A DNA stretch of 43,483 bases, taken from NCBI GenBank assembly GCA_017454675.1, contig JAFTCN010000048.1:1-43483 (forward strand), given 5' to 3'. Numbering within the stretch: position 1 is the stretch's first letter; every line of letters begins with the position of its first letter. Below are positions 37,400-43,483 of this stretch, one piece after another. The notes beneath the pieces are model-generated. The model ran no database searches, was not told the origin of the DNA, and saw nothing but the letters and a program-made list of their open reading frames with translations. The position numbers and the translations under genes are program-made. This DNA comes from Clostridia bacterium (lineage in GTDB: Bacteria > Bacillota > Clostridia > Oscillospirales > CAG-272).

Positions 37400-38959
37400 A
37401 TGGCAAAAAAGACCCAGATCATTTTTATTATGACCGATACCCAGCGCTGGGACATGGTCAACTGCTACCGGGAGACCGGTCTTCGAACGCCGAATATCGA
37501 CGCTCTCGCCGCCTCCGGGGTGCGCTACGAGCGCGCTTACACGACTCAGCCGGTCTGCGGGCCGGCGAGAGCCGGACTGTTCACCGGGATGTATCCCGTA
37601 TGCACCGGCTCATGGGCGAACGGAATGGCGCTCTGGGATAACGTGAAGACGGTGGGACAGCGCCTGCGCGACAACGGGGTGCACTGCGCATATATCGGCA
37701 AGTGGCATCTCGACGGCACCGACTACTTCGGAAACGGTTTCTGCCCCGACGGCTGGGATGAGGAATACTGGTACGACATGCGCCGCTACCTCGAGGAGAT
37801 GAGCGAAGACGACAGAGTCATGTCGAGATGCGCCGGGACGATGAACTTCACGCAGATCCCCGAGGATTTCACCTACGGCTCGAAGGTCCTCGAGCGGGCC
37901 CGCGACTTCATGGAGCGGTACAGGGACAGCGACTACTTTCTCGTCGTGTCATTCGACGAGCCCCACGGCCCGTTCCTCTGCCCGCCGCCCTACGACACGA
38001 TGTACAGGGACTTTGAGTTTCCGCGCGATCCGGCAGTATACGATACCCTCGAAGGCAAGCCCGGATACCAGAAGGTATGGTCGTCGGAAAGGCCAGGAAC
38101 GCCGCAGACATACGACATGAAGGCGCCGTATTTCTTCGGCTGCAACAGCTATGCCGACGAACTGATAGGGAGGACAGTCGGGGCGGCTCCCGAAGACGCT
38201 GTGATCATGTACACTTCCGATCACGGCGATCTGCACCATTCGCACGGGCTCTTCGCCAAGGGCCCCGCGGCCTACGACGCCTGCGCGAGGATCCCCTTCA
38301 TCATAAGAGATCCCGACGGAGTGCGCGGCGGGGTCTACCGCAAGCACCCGGTGTCGCACATAGACGTCGTTCCCACGATCCTCGACTATTTCGGCATCGA
38401 CTGTCCGAAAGTGCTGCAGGGGAGCTCACTGCGGGCCACCGTCAGCGACACGGAGGCCGATACCGGCTGCCCGTACGCCTTTATCGAGTTTACCCGCTTC
38501 GAGCAGGACCACGACCACTACGGAGGATTCCAGCCGATGAGAGCGGTGACCGACGGCAGATTCAAACTTTCGGTGAACCTCATGTCGACCGACGAGTTCT
38601 ACGACCTCGAGGCCGACCCGTTCGAGTGCAGCAACCTGATAGATACCGAAGACCCTGAGCTTGCCGCCGCCCGGAACAGACTGCACGACGCGATCCTTGA
38701 CCGGATGTGCCGCGACCGCGACCCGTTCCGAGGGTACTACTGGGACTGCCGTCCCTGGAGAAAGGACGCTGCCGCGCCCAACTGGCGATACCGCGGATGG
38801 ACCCGCCAGCGCGAGAACGTTGAGTACGAGCCGCGCCAGCTCGATTTCGTCAACGGGCTCGAAATGGTGCACCCGCAGCGCATCAAGTTCAGCAATTCTT
38901 CCGTCGAATACGAGTCGCTTGAGCAGATGATCGATTTTCTGAAGCACTACGACGACTGA
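37400..38959 (+). CDS. Cys-type sulfatase (S1 family)
   Basis: The enzyme would hydrolyse sulfate esters, probably from glycans. The 519-residue protein has the N-terminal metal motif FIMTDTQRWD and the formylglycine signature CGPARAGLFTGMYP with Cys53. The normal fourth position is Ser or Thr; here it is Ala. Further family marks are YIGKWHLDG, DEPHGPF, YTSDHGD and the metal-binding His in HSHGLFAKG. There is no signal peptide, so it is cytoplasmic. The next gene is the anaerobic maturase that would convert Cys53 to formylglycine, which supports the call. The substrate cannot be read. Confidence 0.92.
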   Translation: MAKKTQIIFIMTDTQRWDMVNCYRETGLRTPNIDALAASGVRYERAYTTQPVCGPARAGLFTGMYPVCTGSWANGMALWDNVKTVGQRLRDNGVHCAYIGKWHLDGTDYFGNGFCPDGWDEEYWYDMRRYLEEMSEDDRVMSRCAGTMNFTQIPEDFTYGSKVLERARDFMERYRDSDYFLVVSFDEPHGPFLCPPPYDTMYRDFEFPRDPAVYDTLEGKPGYQKVWSSERPGTPQTYDMKAPYFFGCNSYADELIGRTVGAAPEDAVIMYTSDHGDLHHSHGLFAKGPAAYDACARIPFIIRDPDGVRGGVYRKHPVSHIDVVPTILDYFGIDCPKVLQGSSLRATVSDTEADTGCPYAFIEFTRFEQDHDHYGGFQPMRAVTDGRFKLSVNLMSTDEFYDLEADPFECSNLIDTEDPELAAARNRLHDAILDRMCRDRDPFRGYYWDCRPWRKDAAAPNWRYRGWTRQRENVEYEPRQLDFVNGLEMVHPQRIKFSNSSVEYESLEQMIDFLKHYDD

Positions 38960-38967
38960 CTCCCGGC

Positions 38968-40104
38968 ATGTATCTTCTGATAAAACCCGCGTCGGGAGCC
39001 TGCAATCTCCGCTGCAGATACTGCTTCTACACCGACGAGATGGCCAACCGCGAACACGCCGTCAGAAATTTCATGACGCCCGGGGCGTTCGCCGTCATAG
39101 CGGAAAAGGCGATAGGATACGAAAAGGAGCGGAACGGCGCTGCCGGATCCGTTTCCTTTGGATTTCAGGGCGGCGAGCCGACGCTCGCGGGACTTGACTT
39201 TTACAAGAGCGCGGCAGACTCGGTAAAAAGGATCAACGGGCAGTCTGGGGATCCGGTGCCGGTGTCCTGGTTCATACAGACCAACGGCATGCTGATCGAC
39301 GGAGAATGGGCGGCTTTTCTGGCAGAAAACAGGTTTCTGACCGGTCTCTCGCTCGACGGCTTCCCCGATATTCACGATAAGAACCGTATCCGGCCCGACG
39401 GCAAAGGAACGCATTCCGCTGTCCTCCGGGCAGCCGCCGCGCTGAGGTCGGCCGGAGCCGAGTTCAATGTCCTCACCGTCCTCACGGGCGAGACCGCCCG
39501 CTCGGCGACGAAGATCTACAACTACTACAAAAAGAACGGATTCGTCTGGCAGCAGTACATTCCGTGCGTCGCGCCGCTCGACGGGGCCGCGTCGCCCTGG
39601 ACGCTCGGAGCGGAAAGGTACGGGGATTTTCTCTGCCGGATCTTCGATCTGTGGTATGACGACGTGACGTCGGACCGCGAGGTGTACAACCGCGAGTTCG
39701 AGAACTGGGTCGGCATGCTCGCGGGTATCGAGCCTGAGGACTGCGGGATGCGGGGAGTCTGTTCGCCTCAGTATCTCATCGAGGCGGACGGTTCGGTGTA
39801 CCCGTGCGATTTTTACGCGCTCGACGAATACCGGATCGGCAATATCCTGACCGACAGCTTCGATGAGATCGAGGAGAACCGTTCCCGGACAGGGTTCATA
39901 GAGCAGTCGGAAAAGCTTCCCGAGAAGTGCGAGGCCTGCGAATGGCGGCATCTCTGCCGGGGCGGCTGCCGGCGCAACAGGGATGATTACGGACTGAACC
40001 GCTTCTGCGAAGGATACAGGAAGTTCTTCCCGTACGCCGCGGACAGGATGAAGCGGCTCGCGGCCGCCGTAGCACGCAGACGCGGTCTGCCTCCGGTGCG
40101 GTGA
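38968..40104 (+). CDS. Anaerobic sulfatase-maturating enzyme (radical SAM/SPASM)
   Basis: The enzyme oxidises the active-site Cys of the sulfatase to formylglycine using S-adenosylmethionine and iron-sulfur clusters. The 378-residue protein carries the radical SAM motif CNLRCRYC at Cys12, Cys16 and Cys19. The GFQGGEPT segment follows. The C-terminal SPASM domain supplies many cysteines: CGMRGVC, YPCDFY, CEACEWRHLCRGGC and a final FCEGY. The first residues MYLLIKPASGACN are typical of anSMEs. The start codon is 8 bases after the sulfatase stop, so the pair is coupled. Confidence 0.94.
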   Translation: MYLLIKPASGACNLRCRYCFYTDEMANREHAVRNFMTPGAFAVIAEKAIGYEKERNGAAGSVSFGFQGGEPTLAGLDFYKSAADSVKRINGQSGDPVPVSWFIQTNGMLIDGEWAAFLAENRFLTGLSLDGFPDIHDKNRIRPDGKGTHSAVLRAAAALRSAGAEFNVLTVLTGETARSATKIYNYYKKNGFVWQQYIPCVAPLDGAASPWTLGAERYGDFLCRIFDLWYDDVTSDREVYNREFENWVGMLAGIEPEDCGMRGVCSPQYLIEADGSVYPCDFYALDEYRIGNILTDSFDEIEENRSRTGFIEQSEKLPEKCEACEWRHLCRGGCRRNRDDYGLNRFCEGYRKFFPYAADRMKRLAAAVARRRGLPPVR

Positions 40105-40255
40105 AAAACTGAGCCTGCGGAGGGCAGGGCTGCGTGTATTGAGACCGTCCCGCCCGCTAACGGGGCGGGGAAGCGATGCGGCCCGGCGATGTATTTTTCG
40201 GAAACGGTATTTGACCGGAAATCAATATTTTTTCAACGGAAAAAGGAGAACAGCA

Positions 40256-41185
40256 ATGAATCTTTGCATCCAGTCAGGCGGTGTTTTCAGCCACTACGGC
40301 CTCGAGGAAGGTTACCGGGTCCTTAAAGAACTCGGATTCTCTTCGGTCGATCTCAATATCGACACCGAATTCAACCGCGGCCAAATGCGTACGCACATGA
40401 ACGAGGGGCTCTGCATCTTCGAGCGGAGCATGCCCGAGATCATGGCGCATTTCGAGAGAGAGATTAATGCGATCAGATCGGCCGGACTGTATGTCTACCA
40501 GGCGCATTCCCCCTTTCCTTCGTACATGAAGGACATCCCCGGTTTCACCGATTTCTGCGTCGGGATCCACAAAAAATGCATCCTCTTCTGCCAGGAGATA
40601 GGGTGCCGCCGGCTCGTCGTGCACGGAGTGTCTCTGACCCGCGACGACACCGGTCACAGTCAGGAGGACATCGATGCCGTCAACGACCGCCTGTATGAGG
40701 GGCTGATCGACACACTGAAGGAGACGGACGTCGTATGCTGCCTCGAGAACCTCTTCTCCGGTTGCGACGGTACCATCTATGCCGGACACTGCTCCGACCC
40801 TCACGAGGCTGTCGCGTACATCGACAGGCTCAACGAAAAGGCGGGTAGGGAGGTCTTCGGCATCTGCGTCGACACCGGACATCTCAATCTCGTCGGCAGG
40901 AACCAGTACGGTTACATAAAGGCGCTCGGCAGCCGCGTCAAGGCGTTCCACATCCACGACAACGACGGCAAGAGCGATCTCCATCTCGCTCCCTATACCG
41001 GAACGGTCGACTGGGAGGGCTTCTGCCGCGCGGTATCCGAGATCGGATACGAAGGCGACCTCGATTTCGAGACATTCCGCCAGATCTCACAGAGCCGCAT
41101 GCCCGAGGACAGGATGGCCCGTCCGTGGCTGCAGCTCATCGCCGAGACCGGCAGGGTATTCATCGAAAAGATAAAAGAAAACTGA
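40256..41185 (+). CDS. TIM-barrel sugar phosphate isomerase/epimerase-like protein
   Basis: The ATG giving MNLCIQSGGVF has AAGGAG 7 bases upstream; the in-frame upstream codons are non-coding leader. The 309-residue protein matches the xylose-isomerase-like AP endonuclease 2 fold (IolE/IolI-type epimerases). Metal-site candidates are VHG, LEN, CVDTGHLNLVG, FHIHDNDG and the late LDFETF. The actual sugar is unknown. It follows the sulfatase and maturase after 151 bases and may be part of the same sugar-use cluster. The spacer (40105-40255) has a GC-rich hairpin (CCCGCCC/GGGCGGG around 40150) but no clear promoter. Confidence 0.83.
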   Translation: MNLCIQSGGVFSHYGLEEGYRVLKELGFSSVDLNIDTEFNRGQMRTHMNEGLCIFERSMPEIMAHFEREINAIRSAGLYVYQAHSPFPSYMKDIPGFTDFCVGIHKKCILFCQEIGCRRLVVHGVSLTRDDTGHSQEDIDAVNDRLYEGLIDTLKETDVVCCLENLFSGCDGTIYAGHCSDPHEAVAYIDRLNEKAGREVFGICVDTGHLNLVGRNQYGYIKALGSRVKAFHIHDNDGKSDLHLAPYTGTVDWEGFCRAVSEIGYEGDLDFETFRQISQSRMPEDRMARPWLQLIAETGRVFIEKIKEN

Positions 41186-41194
41186 GATATAATA

Positions 41195-41233
41195 AACAGC
41201 CGGCCTCCGTCATCGGTACGGAGGCCGGCTGTT
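41195..41233. terminator. Bidirectional terminator hairpin
   Basis: A perfect 16-bp stem (AACAGCCGGCCTCCGT and complement) with loop CATCGGT. A GTTTGGG follows on the plus strand; on the minus strand TTATTATATC follows. It sits between the epimerase-like gene and the convergent aminopeptidase gene. Confidence 0.85.
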
Positions 41234-41267
41234 GTTTGGGTGCGCCCGGCGGCGTCGGTACGGGTCG

Positions 41268-42506
41268 TCAGACCTTGAAGGCCCACTCGCCGTTTTTGAA
41301 GACCGGCGTCGCTTTGCCGTTTTTATAGCCGGTGATATCCATGTCGGGAGCTCCGATCATGAAGTCGAGATGGATCATGCTGTCGTTGATCCCGAGCTCG
41401 CGGCATTCCTCGTTCGTTACGTTCGGGTAGCCATCGACGCAGTCGTTGAAGCCTCTGCCCAGCGCGACGTGGCAGGACGCGTTTTCGTCGAACAGCGTCT
41501 CGTAGAATAGGATCCCGCTGTTGTTGATCGGGCTGTCGCAGGGGATGAGGGCGAGCTCGCCGAGCTTCGACGCCCCCTCGTCCATATTAATGATATGCCC
41601 GAGCAGCTCCTCGCCCTCGGCGGCGTGCCATTCGACGGCCTTTCCGCCCTCGAAGCGGATCCGGAAGTCGCGTATGATCTGTCCCTGAGTCGAAAGGGGC
41701 TTGGTCGCAACCAGCGTGCCCTCGCAGGCACCGGCCTTCGGGCTGGTGAATATCTCCTCGGTGGGCATGTTGGGGTTGAAATACACGCCCTGGACGGTTG
41801 TCTCTCCGCCGCCGCACCACCTGCTGCGGGGAAGGAGGTCGCATCTGAAATCGGTTCCGTTCGAGCTCTTGTATGTGAGATAGTCGAATTTCTTTTTATT
41901 GAGCCAGGCGCAGCGGGCCTTGAAGTTCTCGTTGTGGCGGTACCACTCGAGCACGGGGTCGCCCTCGGGATCGTCCGAGACGTGCACTGATTTCAGTATC
42001 GCGTCCCAGAGAGCCTCGACGGCCCTGTTCTTCGGAAGGTCGGGAAAGACCTTCTTCGCCCACTTTTCCGAGGGGACGGCGGCGATGGTCCACTGATGCT
42101 TCGACTCCATGGCGTCGCGGTAGGGCTTGAGGATCGGATAGATCGCCGCGTTGACTTTCTGCATCTTCTCCGTGTTTACGCCGCGAAGGCCGTCGGGATC
42201 GTCGGAAGAGATGAAGATCCGGCAGGGAAGTTCTTCCGAGATGAATTTCTGCTTTTCCTTCTGCCACCCGGGGAGCGTCGATAGCGTTTTCACGCTCTGC
42301 CAGCGGAAGGCGAGTTTGGTGAGCGGCTGGTATCTCCACTCGACGTTAACGTATTTCGCTCCGAGTCTGTAGCACTCCTCGGCGACCATCGCGACGAATT
42401 CATGGCTCTCGGGCGATGCGGTGATCTGGACCGGCTGGCCCTTTCTCACGTTTGCGCCTACTTTGGCGATGAGTTTCGCGTATTTGCGAAGCGTTGTTTT
42501 TTTCAT
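41268..42506 (-). CDS. M29 family aminopeptidase
   Basis: A 412-residue metallo-aminopeptidase like AmpS/AmpT, releasing N-terminal residues in the cytoplasm. The family segments are present in order: NMPTEEIFTSP, CEGTLVATKPL, INMDEGASKLGELALIP with a metal-site Glu, LFDENASCHVALG with a metal-site His, and MIHLDFMIG with the His and Asp ligands. The length is typical. It stands alone on the minus strand with its own promoter and ends at the bidirectional terminator shared with the epimerase-like gene. Confidence 0.92.
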   Translation of the reverse strand: MKKTTLRKYAKLIAKVGANVRKGQPVQITASPESHEFVAMVAEECYRLGAKYVNVEWRYQPLTKLAFRWQSVKTLSTLPGWQKEKQKFISEELPCRIFISSDDPDGLRGVNTEKMQKVNAAIYPILKPYRDAMESKHQWTIAAVPSEKWAKKVFPDLPKNRAVEALWDAILKSVHVSDDPEGDPVLEWYRHNENFKARCAWLNKKKFDYLTYKSSNGTDFRCDLLPRSRWCGGGETTVQGVYFNPNMPTEEIFTSPKAGACEGTLVATKPLSTQGQIIRDFRIRFEGGKAVEWHAAEGEELLGHIINMDEGASKLGELALIPCDSPINNSGILFYETLFDENASCHVALGRGFNDCVDGYPNVTNEECRELGINDSMIHLDFMIGAPDMDITGYKNGKATPVFKNGEWAFKV

Positions 42507-42547
42507 GTGCTGTTTTTATTCTCCTTCGTTGTTTTCGCTGTGAGAAG

Positions 42548-42576
42548 ATTATATCACACTGCCGGTCAAAAGTCCA
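42548..42576 (-). promoter_or_regulatory. Promoter of the M29 aminopeptidase gene
   Basis: Minus-strand extended -10 TGATATAAT (42548-42556) has a weak -35 TGGACT 17 bases upstream (42571-42576). The leader is about 35 bases. Confidence 0.55.
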
Positions 42577-42589
42577 TACTTTTCGGGCG

Positions 42590-42770
42590 GCGCACGGCCG
42601 CGCCGTTCCGCGGAACATCCGGAGCACGCACAGAGGAAGGTCCCGGAGGAGAAGCGCCGGGTCGACCCAGGAGAAAGCCGGTCCCGGAAGAGATGCGCCG
42701 CACCGCAGGAGTGACGCGGCCTGATGCGGCGGAACGGAGCCCGGCTGACAAAACGGGACCGGCAGAGCGC
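42590..42770. other. GC-rich intergenic stretch with nested inverted repeats
   Basis: No protein of this stretch looks real. It has nested complementary arms: GCCGGTCCCG (42677-42686) with CGGGACCGGC (42754-42763), inside it CGCCGCA (42696-42702) with TGCGGCG (42725-42731), and CCGC (42703-42706) with GCGG (42716-42719). Two palindromes, GTTCCGCGGAAC (42605-42616) and GGGTCGACCC (42659-42668), precede them. A T-rich run (42780-42786) follows. It may be a structured RNA, but I cannot match it to a known family. Confidence 0.4.
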
Positions 42771-42806
42771 ATATGATATATTTTTGTAGCGAAAACACCC
42801 GAGTTG

Positions 42807-42815
42807 TGATATAAT
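42807..42815 (+). promoter_or_regulatory. Extended -10 of the GDPD gene
   Basis: TGATATAAT on the plus strand; no good -35 at 16-18 bases. The predicted start near 42822 leaves a 39-base leader to the TTG start chosen below. Confidence 0.6.
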
Positions 42816-42860
42816 ATACTCTGTATGAGAATCTATTCAAGGCAGGTCAGGGAGGGAATT

Positions 42861-43483
42861 TTGAAACCGATAGAAGACGGCCCGATATTTTACAGGCGGA
42901 ATTCGTACCGCACTCCGCTGATTATGGCGCATCGCGGCGGCAATACGCTGGCTCCGCAGAACTCGCTTCCCGCGTTCGAGCGCTCCTGCCGCACGGGGGT
43001 ATGGGCCCTTGAGACCGACATCAGGCTGACGAAGGACGGCGTGCCCGTCTGTCACCACGACGCGAGCGTCGACGCCATGACCGACGGCGAAGGTCTCATA
43101 TCCGAGATGACGTTCGACGAGCTGAAAAAATGCCGCATCGACTGCGGAGTCGGTGCGGACACGCTGCCGGCCGACGAGCTGCGCATCCCCACGATGGCCG
43201 AGTATTTCGACATCTGCATGCGCTACGGGACCGTCCCGTTCATCGAGATCAAGACCGACGGCACCTGCGAGATGATCATCAGGGAGCTGCGCCGCCGCTC
43301 GATGGAGAGTTTCGCGGTCATATCCGCGATCGACATCCGCCACATCCGCGAGGCGCGACGGCTTTCGAAGGCTGTTTTCGTGCACCACATCTTCTCGTCC
43401 GCCGAACACATTCCCGAGCTCGCCGACCTCGGTTATTCCGGGATGTCGTTCAAGGTGAAGGACCCCGGCATGTGCCCCGCCGG
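42861..43483 (+). CDS. Glycerophosphodiester phosphodiesterase family protein (3' end cut off)
   Basis: The enzyme family splits glycerophosphodiesters into glycerol 3-phosphate and an alcohol. The visible part has the GDPD start IMAHRGGNTLAPQNSLPAF with the catalytic His, then LETDIRLTKDGVPVCHHD with the metal Glu and Asp and second His, and later PFIEIKTDG. I choose TTG at 42861, because GGGAGG lies 5 bases before it and the promoter would place the earlier in-frame ATG (42825) almost at the transcription start. With the ATG the protein would gain 12 residues. The frame runs off the right edge of the window. Confidence 0.88.
   Translation, partial: MKPIEDGPIFYRRNSYRTPLIMAHRGGNTLAPQNSLPAFERSCRTGVWALETDIRLTKDGVPVCHHDASVDAMTDGEGLISEMTFDELKKCRIDCGVGADTLPADELRIPTMAEYFDICMRYGTVPFIEIKTDGTCEMIIRELRRRSMESFAVISAIDIRHIREARRLSKAVFVHHIFSSAEHIPELADLGYSGMSFKVKDPGMCPA

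Noticed and set aside
42630-42650. RNase P RNA-like word (GAGGAAGGTCC)
   Set aside because: Only a short resemblance to the P RNA 5' core; the other conserved segments are missing.

Overview
The window looks like a chromosomal segment of a GC-rich, strictly anaerobic member of the Bacillota, most likely a gut-type clostridium. This is inferred from gene content, not from a marker tree. The pointers are a one-piece pyruvate:ferredoxin oxidoreductase, a class 1B PyrD/PyrK pair, a remB-like gene between recF and gyrB, a Cys-type sulfatase next to its anaerobic maturase, and a GH36 alpha-galactosidase. I see no rRNA, tRNA or CRISPR array.

Layout. Positions 1-378 (minus strand) hold a damaged group II intron carrying the tail of its reverse transcriptase. 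Positions 389-10230 hold a de novo UMP operon read leftwards: pyrC, carB, pyrK, pyrD, pyrF, pyrE, pyrB, pyrI and a P-loop protein. It has a consensus promoter and a leader hairpin shaped like an intrinsic attenuator. carA is absent. Positions 10310-13993 hold the large oxidoreductase, also leftward. At about 14.1 kb the strand polarity flips: holA, a DUF1287 membrane protein and an M20 peptidase run rightward. Between holA and the DUF1287 gene lies a non-coding segment (15.3-15.68 kb) with a 10/15-bp repeat array, AT-rich tracts and a run of DnaA-box-like 9-mers. Positions 17.8-26.2 kb mix an acyl-CoA synthetase, a NAGPA-domain protein with an overlapping coiled-coil membrane protein, an alpha-galactosidase and mannitol-1-phosphate dehydrogenase.

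Positions 26.3-36.5 kb hold the replication and topology block dnaA-dnaN-recF-remB-gyrB-pfkB-gyrA, all rightward. A sugar kinase gene sits between the gyrase genes and contains another dense set of DnaA-box-like sites. Then come a lipoprotein, a sulfatase with its maturase, a TIM-barrel epimerase-like protein, a leftward M29 aminopeptidase, a GC-rich structured intergenic stretch, and the start of a glycerophosphodiester phosphodiesterase cut by the window end.

How it fits together. The left part makes UMP and handles pyruvate oxidation. The right part initiates replication, loads the clamp and controls supercoiling. The most interesting signals are three DnaA-box-rich places (15.5 kb, 27.8 kb, 33.2-33.5 kb) and a gyrA start region where a well-placed ATG is followed at once by an in-frame TGA.
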